From assembly GCA_949152475.1 (NCBI GenBank), contig OX424562.1, positions 39,108,157 to 39,172,156 of the forward strand: a DNA stretch of 64,000 bases, written 5' to 3'. Positions within the stretch are counted from its first letter, which is position 1. The number at the start of each line of letters is the position of its first letter. This DNA comes from Terebella lapidaria (taxonomy: Eukaryota > Annelida > Polychaeta > Terebellida > Terebellidae). The position numbers were made by a program, and so were the translations under genes. This document shows positions 35,050 to 45,725 of this stretch, one piece after another. The notes beneath the pieces are model-generated. The model did not search any database, had not been told where the DNA came from, and worked only from the letters and a program-made list of their open reading frames with translations.

Positions 35050-35633
35050 CATAGGTGACATGTGCGGGAAAAAAATTGGTGAAAACCTGTCACGTTCGCA
35101 CGTAGAGAGTTCAAAACTACCACGTTCGCACGTGGAAGCATTTAATGCTATCACGTTCGCACGTGGGCACTTTAAAACTTATCACGTTCGCACGTGAAAA
35201 GGTTTTAGGCTTCGACGTTCACAGTATAAAGTCCAGAGCTACCACGTTCACACGTGGAAACATTACTTGCATTCACATTGCCGCGTAGAAATTTAAACCC
35301 TATCACGTTCGTACGTAGAAAGATTTACGTTTCTACGTTCACACGTAGACAGATTCAAAGCTACCACGTTCACACGTCGAAGCATTTGAGGCTACCACAC
35401 CCAAATCCTTGCACGTGCGAACGTGGTAGCTCCTGAGGTTTCCACGTGCGAACGTGGAAGCGTTAAATGCTTCCACGTGTGACCGTGGTAACCTCGGACT
35501 TTCCAAGTGTGAACGCAGTAGCCTTAACTGTTTCCACGTGCGAACGTGATAGTGTTAAATGCTTCCACGTTCGAACGCGCTAGCTTTTTGCCAGAAAAAA
35601 ACATAGACAAATTTTACGCGCATGTCACCTATG
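35050..35633. repeat. Foldback element 1: inverted arrays of a CACGTTCGCACGTG palindrome
   Basis: Outer arms at 35050-35066 and 35617-35633 match in 16 of 17 bases when one is reversed. Inside, about ten units of roughly 31 bp (core CACGTTCGCACGTGG) run from 35090 to about 35385. About six units in the opposite orientation (core CACGTGCGAACGTGG) run from 35411 to 35582. The core is itself nearly palindromic and holds the E-box CACGTG in many units. The whole can fold into one long stem. It looks like a non-autonomous foldback or MITE-type element; no target duplication was found. Confidence 0.75.
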
Positions 35634-37344
35634 ATAGTATAATAGTGTTATCTTTAATCCTTATAACGAGATATCATCAATTTTGTGCCAATTTTTGTGA
35701 TGAACCCATCTTGGAATATTTATTCATTAGTTTTTATTACGAGTATGAATAACCTAACTTGCCGAGTCTCGAAAAATAAAATCACATGAAGCCTGATAAT
35801 CTGGATGCCGCATTGGGCTGTGTAGTTAACATGAAGTGTGGTACTCACTAGTGGTAGAAAAACCCACATGTGTGAGATAAGGGCCTCCTTGTAGATATAT
35901 TGACACCCTTAGCTAGCACGATGATACTGGGGTCTGGTCACGTAGAATCTCGAGCTGTGGCACGTGGCTGTCTCGCGGGATCAGGAGGTGGGGAGAAGGG
36001 TGTATGATTGTACATCGCTCAGGTGTGAGCGCATCCATACAGAATGCCACTCAGGGAAATAATAACGAAATCAAGGGTGCTACTGATTCTAATTGCAAAT
36101 TCGTAGTGCAAATTAAAATGGTATTGATTTTTTATTGTATTGAATAGAGTGAATGACAATGCAAGTTTGATTGAATGCTGTTGGAAAAAAGGGTCCACAT
36201 GGAATATGCAGCAAAATTGCATGTATTGATATATTTTAATTTACACACACATTAAAACAGACAAATGCAGTGGTTATTGTTCCGATATATATCTGTATTA
36301 GTAATCACAAGCTGACACGAAGTAGTAAGATTTTTCTTGTCGATTGCACGTCTGTTAAAAGCCGTCTCCACACATGCACTGTGGATATCTTTGTACCCTA
36401 AAGTAAACAGGTCTCAAGTGAAGACATAAAGCTGGTGTTCGATAGAATTCGAGTAAAGCTTAATAGACCGTATACACTGAACGAACCCACTCATTCTTTC
36501 TTGCTGAAACTGATCAAACAAACTGAGCTGTTTTTGTTTCATATTCTGCATAATTATCAATAACATTCGTAGACAATCGAATTCTTTCAGCTTTCAAATA
36601 ATTCAATATTCTTATGCACACGAAACTATTTAGAGTACGACTGGGGTTCACGTATACAAAACAAAGTGCACCTGATAAGATCATTAGGCCGTACCACGAT
36701 ATTACTGAGCGGAACATGCACAACCTTGCATGAAATTGGAATGAATTTTACTTGCATAGTCTTAGAGATATATAGAGATGTCGTATTTGATTAAAAATTT
36801 CCAAGACCTCTGAGTGATTGCCTAGGAATTGAGCATCTCATGGTCCCATGCTTACATTATGACGGCCGCCACTGCAGTTCGTTCTCGCATTTCAGTCTTT
36901 GGTAATGTCTATGGTGATGGTGTTGTCTTCATCCGATAGTAAAATATCTATAAAACGCAATTTCATGTACTTTAAAGAACATTGAAAAAATTACGAACAT
37001 TAAATTGGCACTTTTAGAAAATACAAGGAAAATAATATGAACCATCGAGTGTGGTCATGATGAACCACCGCACGTCAGTATAACTGATGCAGGTATATCT
37101 TATACACGTGATACACACGAAGCCAAAAATACTCTACGAATATTACATGAAGAGTTCTCCCCTTACAAATTAGAAAAACGATGGTGAGTGTATATTACAC
37201 GATGCTGCAATTAATTATTCCCGCTTAATTAGGCTACAACTTTGCTGTAAATGTGTTTTTTTTCTCATGTTTTCTTCGTTATCTGTGATACGAAGGTACT
37301 GGGTCTGAGAGTGACGTTGCAGTTTTACTATCCATAAAATACCT
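35634..37344. other. Intergenic sequence without recognised features
   Basis: AT-rich, no credible coding frame and no RNA gene seen. Confidence 0.5.
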
Positions 37345-37419
37345 GAGTTTATGGCGCCCCGTTCGTGCCACACAAAAGAGAATTATTTTTTTTCTAACTC
37401 ATACGTATGAGATAGTATC
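37345..37419 (+). repeat. Fragment of foldback element 2, cut by an LTR
   Basis: Starts GAGTTTATGGCGCCCC and ends CATACGTATGAGATA plus a few bases. It matches the left part of the longer element at 43291 but has only one CATACGTATG unit. The LTR at 37420 begins directly after it, so the retroelement most likely inserted into this repeat. Confidence 0.7.
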
Positions 37420-37851
37420 TGTTACATAGACTCAATCTCTTCTTTATTGCTCTATTCCTGGCGTGTACAATTGTTTTGCTCTACATTGTTTTGCTCTACC
37501 CTGGTGGGCAGAGTTTTGTTTTTCTCATTTACAGGTGGTCGCGCCTCGCTGACAGCTGTGTGAATAAAAGCCCGACGCATGAGAGGACTCACTAGACACG
37601 CTAGACATCGCGCCGAGATGTACACGAGACGTTGACCACCTCATCCGCACACGTGGGAACTGCCTGGAACACTTACTGTAATTTTATATTCTGTATATAT
37701 TGTTTTCCGTCATCGTTGATTTGGATTTTGGTTCGTATATGTTCTTGTATATCAGTTTTCGTATATTAAAATTTATAAAACTTACTTACGTCTTTGTTGT
37801 TTCTGTGCAAGCGTGTAAGTCTCCGACCCAGTTAAATCCCATTTCGTAACA
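37420..37851 (+). mobile_element. LTR, plus orientation (432 bp)
   Basis: Begins TGTTAC and ends GTAACA, the usual TG...CA with a short inverted end. A primer binding site TGGTGTCAGAAGTGGGA follows two bases later, at 37854-37870. The body contains an AATAAA. Confidence 0.85.
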
Positions 37852-37885
37852 GTTGGTGTCAGAAGTGGGATACATGTTAAAGTTT

Positions 37886-38153
37886 TGTTACGAAATAGAA
37901 TTTAACTGGGTCGGAGACTTACACGCTTGCACAGAAACAACAATGTCTAGCGTGTCTAGTGAGTCCTCTCATGCGTCGGGCTTTTATTCACACAGCTGTC
38001 AGCGAGGCGCGACCACCTGTAAATGAGAAAAACAAAACTCTGCCCACCAGGGTAGAGCAAAACAATGTAGAGCAAAACAATTGTACACGCCAGGAATAGA
38101 GCAATAAAGAAGAGATTTTTACTTGGCGGAATTTATATATTGTCTATGTAACA
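37886..38153 (-). mobile_element. LTR, minus orientation (268 bp)
   Basis: Shares both ends (TGTTACATAG and GTAACA) with the neighbouring LTR but is shorter. It is preceded on the minus strand by the purine-rich tract AAGGGGGAAAG, as expected at a 3' LTR. It faces the plus-orientation LTR across a 34-bp gap holding the primer binding site. Confidence 0.85.
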
Positions 38154-38259
38154 CTTTCCCCCTTAAGAAAAGATTGAACATTATGAAAACTTTTAACTTA
38201 TAGAACAGTTATTATACAATTTAGACTTTACCGATATTCGATATAATTCAAAATACACT

Positions 38260-39921
38260 TTACAAGGCTCGTGATAGAGCATCAGCTACGACGTTCTCTT
38301 TTCCTCGAATATGACGGATTTGTAAATTATACTCCTGTAACAAGAGACTCCACCTTAGCAACCTCTGGTTTTTACCTCTCATCTTATTTATGAATGAGAG
38401 AGGATTGTGATCGGTGAAAACAATAATTGGAAATTGAGAACTACCCAGATAGACATCAAAGTGCTGAACACCCAAAATTAAAGCAAGTGCTTCTTTCTCT
38501 ACAGTGGAATAATTCCTTTGTGCTTTGTTGAATTTCTTCGAGAAAAACGACACAGGACGTTCCAAACTATTTACATCCAATTGCCACAAAACAACACCAA
38601 TGCCTACATCACTGGCATCAACATTGAGACCAAATTGCTTGCTAAAGTCTGGAGCTATCAAAACAGGACTGCTAGAGAGAATAGCCTTCAGCCTATCAAA
38701 AGCAAGCTGACAAACATCAGACCAGAGGAATTTCACCGACTTCCCAAGAAGGTCTGTCAAAGGAGCAGCAATGCTGGAAAAGTTTTGGCAAAATTTCCGG
38801 TAGTATCCAACCATACCTAAGAAACGCATGACCTCCTTTTTCGACTTAGGGACAACAAACTTCTCTATGGCATCGACCTTAGCAGACACGGGTTTAACTT
38901 GACCTTGACCGACAACGTATCCCAAAAATACTACGGTGGCCAATCCAAAGTCACTCTTGACCAGATTGATCGTCAAATTTGCACTTGAAACTCTCTCAAA
39001 GAAAAGGCGAATCTGCTGAAGATGCTCAGACCAAGTATCACTGTAAATGACAACATCGTCAATATACGCACTGCAACCATGAATATCACGTGTCAGTTCA
39101 TTGACAAGCCTTTGGAATGTTGCGGGTGCATTCTTCATGCCAAAAGGCATTACAGTATATTGATAGAGGCCTTCAGGCGTCACAAAAGCAGATATTTCTT
39201 TGGCACGATCACTTAATGGCACTTGCCAATATCCTTTCAATAGGTCAAACTTAGTAACAAATTTAGCGTGTCCTACCCGGTCGACACAATCATCCACTCT
39301 GGGAATGGGGTACGAGTCTGTTTTTGTCAAGGAATTAACCTTGCGAAAGTCAGTGCAAAATCGAACTGAACCATCAGGTTTTGGAACCAGAACACATGGG
39401 GAACTCCAGCTACTGTTACTGGGCTCAATGATCCCATTCTTCAACATGTATTCTATTTCTGCACGACACTGTTGTAGTTTCAGAGGAGTCATCCTGTAAG
39501 GATTTTGTTTGATTGGAGTCGCGTCTCCAACATCAACATCATGATACACAAAATCAGTACGAGTCGGAACATCAGGAAATAAATGCTCAAAATCAGAAAT
39601 GAGACAGGCCAAGTCCTGTTGCTGGCTCTCAGACAATAATTCAAGTTTAGAACCAATATTCTGCAACACGTTGGAATTTTTCAGACGGACCTGTACACCA
39701 ACTCTATCAACATCAGAACTCTGATCTAACTCATCATTTGTGACATTCACAACAGCTACAAAATGATCATCATCATCGCTTCTGCTGTGATATTGCTTGA
39801 GCATGTTTATGTGACAGACTTGACTCGGTTTTTTCCTGTCTGGAGTTTTGACAACATAGTCGACTTCACTCAGTTTTTTCTGAACAACATAGGGACCAGA
39901 ATACCTCGCCTCGCCTTCCAT
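38260..39921 (-). CDS. Fossil pol fragment: integrase end, reverse transcriptase, RNase H
   Basis: An open frame of 553 codons. The first about 45 residues (GPYVVQKKLSEVDYVV, VCHINMLKQYH) are the integrase C-terminal type. Reverse transcriptase follows, with VLVPKPDGSVRFCTDFR, PFGMKNAPATFQRL and the YIDD active-site box. Then RNase H, with VDASDVGIG, STVEKEALAL and FTDHNPL, ends at VVADALSRAL. In the live family this polyprotein copies the element's RNA. Here it is part of an incomplete, fossil element. Confidence 0.9.
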   Translation of the reverse strand: MEGEARYSGPYVVQKKLSEVDYVVKTPDRKKPSQVCHINMLKQYHSRSDDDDHFVAVVNVTNDELDQSSDVDRVGVQVRLKNSNVLQNIGSKLELLSESQQQDLACLISDFEHLFPDVPTRTDFVYHDVDVGDATPIKQNPYRMTPLKLQQCRAEIEYMLKNGIIEPSNSSWSSPCVLVPKPDGSVRFCTDFRKVNSLTKTDSYPIPRVDDCVDRVGHAKFVTKFDLLKGYWQVPLSDRAKEISAFVTPEGLYQYTVMPFGMKNAPATFQRLVNELTRDIHGCSAYIDDVVIYSDTWSEHLQQIRLFFERVSSANLTINLVKSDFGLATVVFLGYVVGQGQVKPVSAKVDAIEKFVVPKSKKEVMRFLGMVGYYRKFCQNFSSIAAPLTDLLGKSVKFLWSDVCQLAFDRLKAILSSSPVLIAPDFSKQFGLNVDASDVGIGVVLWQLDVNSLERPVSFFSKKFNKAQRNYSTVEKEALALILGVQHFDVYLGSSQFPIIVFTDHNPLSFINKMRGKNQRLLRWSLLLQEYNLQIRHIRGKENVVADALSRAL

Positions 39922-39925
39922 ACTT

Positions 39926-42059
39926 TAATTCCATTATTTAATTCATAAATGAATTTCTAGTTTCGGGTTTATACCTAGTGAATTAATATTTCAGAGGATA
40001 CGTTTGCAGTACAGTCCCAGAATGTATGTTTATTTTCCCCTAAATAATAATAGTATGGGAGGTATAATTCAGCGTGAACAGATCAAGTAAGTGGTGATGT
40101 ATATTCCATTCAGACAAGGAGCATTTTCTGTACATGATTTTCGGGAAAATGAATGGTGACCGTAAAATTTTCATTGTGCCTTAGTCGGATCCGCTCACTC
40201 TAAGTATTGGGATCCGCTGCTGTGTAATATACATGTATTATGCGCTAAAACGTCAGCCGTTGCATATTGGATAATGGCCGCTCGCTGTGTCGGGATTTTT
40301 CCAGGATAAATTCATGAAATTGTAGTCCATTTTTAAACTATAGATTCAGTGGAGTTCATAGGCGTCCGTTATATAATACATGTACTGGTAATGGTCAAGA
40401 TTAAAAACTAAATTGCTGAATGTGTGCGACAAAAATTATCAGTTTTTATCAATAGATATTATGATTTAAGATGTTCATGGGTGCCATGATATGTTAAAAC
40501 ATCTTCAATGTTATTGAAAGTAAAAACGCCCGTTTTGGTCATGGATTATTTAAAATGCATGTTTCATCTCTGCACAAATCCATATCTCACCCAGGTAAAT
40601 AGCCACCTTACCAATGTCGTCTGTTTTATCTCACCGACGTTGAATAAGCTATCTTGTCTTATTTGGTTTTTCTCTCGACAAAAAGGCTGTTTAGACAGCA
40701 AAGGTCACCACTGACATAACAATATATTATGTTTATTTGAATGTCCCAAGATTTAAACTCTATCTTGAAATGTTTTAAGAGTTCAATCCATACAGCCCAT
40801 TTATGAAGGAAAAACTGGATGAAAAAAGTCAAGAACATTTTAACTAGCGGAGAAAAAATATTTTGTGGGAGGGGCTGGAAATGATTCAAAACAGGTAGTG
40901 AATTGATTTCAGACGAACAATTTTTTTCACCAACCAGTCGAAAAATCAAAATGGCCACACCATGAAGATTGGCCACTCAAGACCAAAGAAACATATACGC
41001 ATTGAAGGGGCACGTATGTGTTTCTCGACAAAGTAGGCCGTTTTGAACTCTCAAATCATTGAAGGTCAAATTGAAGGTCACCATTGACACAACAATATAT
41101 GATTTCCTGTTTGAATGTGTAAATACTAAGCTCTTTTATACACATGTCTCAACAGATTTTGAGAAAAATGCCGTAAAAGTCCAAAATTGAGTGTTTTTCA
41201 CACGAAAAACGGACCCCATTTTGAAACAAAGCGCAAAGAAATAAATAAAAATAAAAATACCCCCTACTGGAATATTTTTAGGCATTTTGTGTAAAATTTC
41301 AGGAAGATTCGACCTCAAACTTCAAAGGTAAAAATGTAAACGTAAAAATGTTATCAAGCCACAGGTACGGTAGTCTAACAAAAATCCCTGAAATTAAGTG
41401 TATCACGCCAACTCTTAAAGGTTGCTCACCTTGTTTTTGTTAGACAATATTTTCATTCATATATTTTGGGAGAAATATTCTATGCCTGACACTACTGACC
41501 TTACCCCAGCGTTTTCAAGGTTTGCGAGTACGGACACATTTGAAACAGAAGACCATGTTTTGCTGTGTTTCTGGATAGATAAAAGTGGAGCAATTAACAC
41601 CAGGTTCGACGAGAAATATGCATATCCTTGTCCTTTTGGCTTAATCATGACGTGGTCAGCAGATTTGTTGTTTTCTGAGTTCTAGCAACTCAGTTGCTCT
41701 AATGTTTTTGCAATATTCCTAGATCTTCATATGGCGCAAAATATCCCAATTGTGCAGAGAGTTGTCTGTATACAAGTAAATACATTCTTACATTACCTTA
41801 AGCGATAAATACCTATAACATTTGGAGACTGCGTAATGTCTAATAAATAAAGGATGTATGCCTGAAGTGTATCATTCGGCTCTCTCCTGCTCGACCCCCA
41901 TGGCACTGTAATGTGTCGAACATGTATTTATTACGTTGTATCTCCTAACTGTTCACTCGTTATATTTGTATACTAGTATGTCTCCAAATGATTATGTAAA
42001 CTCAGTTGTCATTTATATCAGATGTTCTAGCAAATTGAGCTGTATAGTTGAACTCTTTT
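39926..42059. other. Intergenic sequence with one faint internal duplication
   Basis: No gene recognised. Stretches near 40676-40760 and 41026-41115 resemble each other (GACAAAAAGGCTGTTT against GACAAAGTAGGCCGTTTT, then CAACAATATAT), an old degenerate repeat about 350 bp apart. Confidence 0.4.
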
Positions 42060-42560
42060 GATAGACCTTACTTATCTGAATGAAACGTAATTGAAAGCTG
42101 CATTGGCCGACCTGTAATTATGGTTTCATATGATCCAGGTTCATGACATAATTGCGAGTATTTAACATTTGATATTACACAGAAGCATGAGCAAACGGCA
42201 ATGCATCTGCGAACAATAATGTCTGAGGAAAGAACGAAGTGTACGGGGAATAAAATAATATTAAAAAATATAACATGACATTTTGATATTTCATGAGGAG
42301 TGTAATTATCTTTAGCACAATTCAGGCGTATAGCCACAGACACGTTCTCAGACACGTAGTTGGTCATCCGATAAAATCACTTCTAGAAGCTTTATAAGCA
42401 TTGTTGCAAGCTTAAAGAGAGAATAGCGTTTTTTTTCATCAAATGTATTTGTCCAGTCCATTGGGGCAGCAAGCACTCCCACATATTATTGGATAATTGT
42501 TTCCGGTCAAATCCTGCCTCTGGGAACATGTTTTACCTCTCCAAATGTCGATGACTGAAC
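42060..42560. repeat. Detached fragment of the 48-62 kb segmental repeat
   Basis: Resembles 49490-49900, 54840-55270 and 58440-58870: a TGTAATTATGG block, then TACACAGAAGCATGAGCA, then a CCAGTCCATT block ending CAAATCCTGCC. It lies 6 kb left of the main tandem copies. Confidence 0.6.
42446..42530 (+). repeat. tRNA-like fragment, copy a
   Basis: CCAGTCCATTGGGGCAGC to GGTCAAATCCTGCCTC. The second part resembles a class III B box (GGTTCAAATCC). Related copies are at 49806, 55169 and 58782; the one at 55169 has the best A box (TAGCACAGCGG). Possibly an old tRNA-derived SINE head. Confidence 0.35.
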
Positions 42561-43290
42561 ATTGGGCTGAGAGATATCTCTCTGCTCCTGGTGTGTTGTT
42601 GAGGACAAGACATCTCACTCTGATTCCATTGTCTTTATCCAGAAGTTAATTATTATATCCATCTCCATTATTGTTTTCGATGTTTCGTTTTTATAATACA
42701 TAAAATGATTAATGATTTTTAATGATAAAAATAACAACTTCTTTCGCAACGAAGGATGGAAAAACTAGGATATTAATGGCTCCGAGAAAATACTTTGGAC
42801 TTAGAAACTTTCAGAATCTTCAAAACCGTAGCCATAACATTGTTAATGTATTATTTAACATATATATATTCGAAAAAAAGAAATATTATGAGTGCTCCTG
42901 CCTTCAAAAGAAATTTATGAAATGAAAGCCACAAGAGAAGACGAGTTTGTAGGATGGATCACCACATCACCCTCGTGTGTTACCATGGTGATCAGTCATA
43001 ACACAATGCTCTCACAGAGGTTTCTGAGGGACGAGGTGTAATATGTAGATGCAAAAGCCTTGCCAAAGTCATATATAATTCAGAATGTTCACACCTTCAA
43101 ACTTATTGGTAAATGTCAAAAGGTCTATGTACAAGTGAAAGGTGAACGAGAAAAACAAGATTTTCTGGCGAAGAATGCATATATTCCACCAATTGTTTCT
43201 TTAGAGAAATGGGGTTCACATTATTGCTCCATCTGCCTAATTGACAAATGGAGTCTGGATAGAAATATGTTCGTGCAGAACTTACATTGT
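42561..43290. other. Intergenic sequence without recognised features
   Basis: AT-rich; a stretch near 42910-43025 resembles 59095-59180 (GAAGACGAGTTTGTAGGATG against GAAGGCAAATCCGTAGGATG), so it is probably part of the same old segmental repeat. Confidence 0.4.
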
Positions 43291-43613
43291 GAGTTATCTA
43301 TGGCGCCCTGTTCGTGTCACCAAAAAGGGAAGTTATTTTTTTATTTATCTCATACGTATGAAATAAGAAGTCATACGTAGGAGATACTAACACATACGTA
43401 TGAAATACTAAGTCATACGTAGGAGATACTATGACATACGTAGGAGATACTAAGTCATACGTATGAGATACTAAGTCATACGTAGGAGATACTAACTCAT
43501 ACGTAGGAGATACTAAGTCATACGCTTTTATTTCATACGTATGAGATACTATCTTATACGTATGACTTATTATCTCATACGTATGACTTAGTATCTCATA
43601 CGTATGAGATAGT
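43291..43613. repeat. Foldback element 2: inverted arrays of a 21-bp CATACGTATG unit
   Basis: A leader (TATGGCGCCCTGTTCGTG) is followed from 43351 by about nine 21-bp units of the form CATACGTATGAGATACTAAG. The orientation then flips near 43535 and about four reversed units follow. The unit core TACGTA is palindromic. The 75-bp left part recurs at 37345. The array can fold back on itself. Confidence 0.75.
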
Positions 43614-44143
43614 AGTATTACAATTTCCGAGAATACTATCTGCCACTTGTGGAACAATAATGCACATTCTATCTCTCTGATCAAACTGATCAATTTGTTC
43701 TCACGTGCTCGTGAGTGCTCGACAAAAAACACTCAGATTATGATTTGCTACTGTATATCAGGGCATACTACGGATTGCAAGAAAATTCATACATGGTCTG
43801 GTAGCATTGAATATTCCGAGAATCAAACTGATGCCTATAAACATAATATGCGCAACAGAATATTTAACAAAACAACAAATCTGAATGGCGTGTGTGCGAT
43901 ATCGTCGTTGACTCCCATCGTGAGCATAAGCCCCAAAACACAAATTTATTTTTTTATTTGATTTATTTGATTAAACATGTAAAAATGTACAAAGGTACGA
44001 TAATACATAAAAATCAGGATAGCACAAAAAAGTGCAAGCACTTATTTCCATTGTGGTCCTTAGACAATCACAGACGAACATGGAGAGCTGACTAGAAACA
44101 ATACAAATAAGGGGTGTATAGAATAATAATAATAATAATAATA

Positions 44144-44185
<42 letters not shown>

Positions 44186-44550
44186 AATATTGATTGTAGA
44201 GAAAAGTATTCATAGGTTTTAACAACTTAATATTAGGTAGAGATGTACAAAACAATTATAATACAAAACATGAAGACTAGGATTGACCAGGTTGACTAGG
44301 ATTTATATTTATAGAAAATAAAAGTGTTAGATTCCTGATTCTGAACACACAAAATCAGTAAAAAATCATATGGTCAGACTCTCTAATTATATACCATTAC
44401 ACCCACGCTTCACCCAATATGATTATCTCGTATTGTATTAGCACGGGCAGTGGCCGTCATATCCAGTCCAAGACTCAATGTGTTGTGGTTTTTGAAGCAA
44501 CTTATCAACTATTTGTAACTTCAGTTGGTATCTTAATAAGTGAATGTACG
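43614..44550. other. Intergenic sequence with an (AAT)n tract
   Basis: No gene recognised. A segment near 44390-44490 resembles the 50380-50480 part of the segmental repeat (ACCATTAC, GATTATCTCGTATTGTATTAGC, CATATCCAGTCC). Confidence 0.4.
44122..44184. repeat. (AAT)n microsatellite
   Basis: About twenty AAT repeats with one interruption. Confidence 0.95.
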
Positions 44551-44645
44551 GTGGATGATTCATGCCATAACGCGTTTCTCCCGAATAGTTTTGGTCGCGA
44601 ATTTAATTGTGACGACTGAAATAAATTAAGTCGCGACCAAAATCA

Positions 44646-44649
44646 TTAA
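44646..44649. other. Left TTAA target duplication
   Basis: TTAA directly left of the nested element. Its partner is at 45722-45725. The sister copy at 46245-46255 shows the empty site ATCATTAAATCCGCG with one TTAA. Confidence 0.9.
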
Positions 44650-45721
44650 AGGGTATATATCACGAAAATATGATGTCAGCTTATTTGAAGCCACTCGTTG
44701 AGCTGAATAGAACGGTCTTTACAGAATGTTGATATCTCGATTTGTTAAAAAGTAATGGCTATTTTAATATTGAAAATCCGGCAAATTTCTCCAGATAGTC
44801 TTGAAAAATCTGTCAGCTAATTAGTATGCGAATAAGATGTGTGAGGCCATTGACAGCTTGCTTTTTAATTAGGCGATTTAACATGTCACAATTAAGCATT
44901 TAAGCTCATATTTGGTCAACAAAACTCATCAGATATATCGTTCAGTAGGAATAGTCAGTGAGTGCATATAAATTTTGGTTGCCATGGCAACCAATGGGCT
45001 GATTTTGCCCTTAGCAACCAGGTTGCTAAGGCTGGTAATAAAGTTAAAATACGATATGAAAGTATCAAACCAATTCAGATAGCAGAGTAGTGACTATATT
45101 TTGTGGAATTGATCAACAAAATATTTAAAAAACACACCTTAGCAACCGATACAGGCCTGAGAAATCACTGACGTTTAGAGCCATTCGTAGAAAATGGATG
45201 CTATTACTGCTGGTTTCCCAAGCCTGTATTGGTTGCTAAGGGTTGTGTTCAGACATTTTGATGATATATTCATCAATATATTGTCATCACTCTATTGTCT
45301 GAAATGGTTTTATGAATGTATATATCGTTTTTAATTAGATATTAACTTTAGCAACCATGGTTGCTAAGGGCCCAACCAGACCATTGGTTGTCATGGCAAC
45401 CACGAATCTCTTGAAATCACTGACTATTCGAACTAAAAAGCATAAAAAAATGGGTTTTGATGAACACATATGGATACAAACGGTCTCATTATTTCATTTA
45501 AAAATGCCTAATTAAAAAGCAGTCTGTCAATGGCGTCATACATCTCATTTGCATATTAATTAACTGTCAGATTATTGTCAGATTCTGTAATTATGTACAA
45601 GTTCAAAGTGTCATAACTTTGGAAGGAATCATGATATCAATATGCTGTGAAGACCATTTTGTTCGGTTCCAAAAGGGCTTTCACATACATACCAAAAACC
45701 AATTTTCGTGATATATACCCT
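44650..45721. mobile_element. TTAA-flanked palindromic non-autonomous DNA element (1072 bp)
   Basis: Perfect terminal inverted repeats AGGGTATATATCACGAAAAT, flanked by TTAA on both sides. The two halves are long imperfect inverted repeats of each other (for example the ATTGACAG...GCTTTTTAATTAGGC block near 44855 and its reverse near 45510), so the whole element folds into a hairpin. No coding frame. TTAA targeting is typical of piggyBac and Kolobok transposons, and this would be a MITE-like derivative of one of them. It carries about six X-box-like palindromes around its centre. Confidence 0.88.
44977..44992. promoter_or_regulatory. Perfect RFX X-box palindrome inside the TTAA element
   Basis: GGTTGCCATGGCAACC matches the consensus site of RFX factors, which control ciliary genes. 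Related sites in the same element lie at 45009-45031, about 45138, about 45228, 45349-45370 and 45385-45401. Motif match only. Confidence 0.5.
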
Positions 45722-45725
45722 TTAA
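45722..45725. other. Right TTAA target duplication
   Basis: TTAA directly after the right inverted repeat, followed by ATCCGCGACC, which continues the interrupted foldback element. Confidence 0.9.

Larger units (their letters stand above)
37420..39925 (-). mobile_element. Fossil Ty3/gypsy LTR element, Gmr1-like, incomplete
   Basis: Parts present, read on the minus strand: the end of an integrase C-terminal (GPY-type) region, reverse transcriptase, RNase H, a polypurine tract (38154-38167), an LTR (38153-37886), then a short piece with a primer binding site, and a second LTR in the opposite orientation (37851-37420). Integrase remnant ahead of reverse transcriptase is the copia-like order known from the Gmr1 group of Ty3/gypsy elements. 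Gag, protease and most of integrase are not seen. The element is broken, with about two or three breaks. The two LTRs are very alike where they overlap, which suggests a fairly young age. Confidence 0.85.

Noticed and set aside
35090-35582. Regularly spaced repeats resembling a CRISPR array
   Set aside because: The DNA is eukaryotic, units are palindromes without unique spacers, and the array flips orientation. It is a foldback element.
43298-43732. 144-codon frame with repeated SHTYEI-like peptides
   Set aside because: It is the translation of the 21-bp foldback repeat, which is an exact multiple of three, so it stays open by chance.
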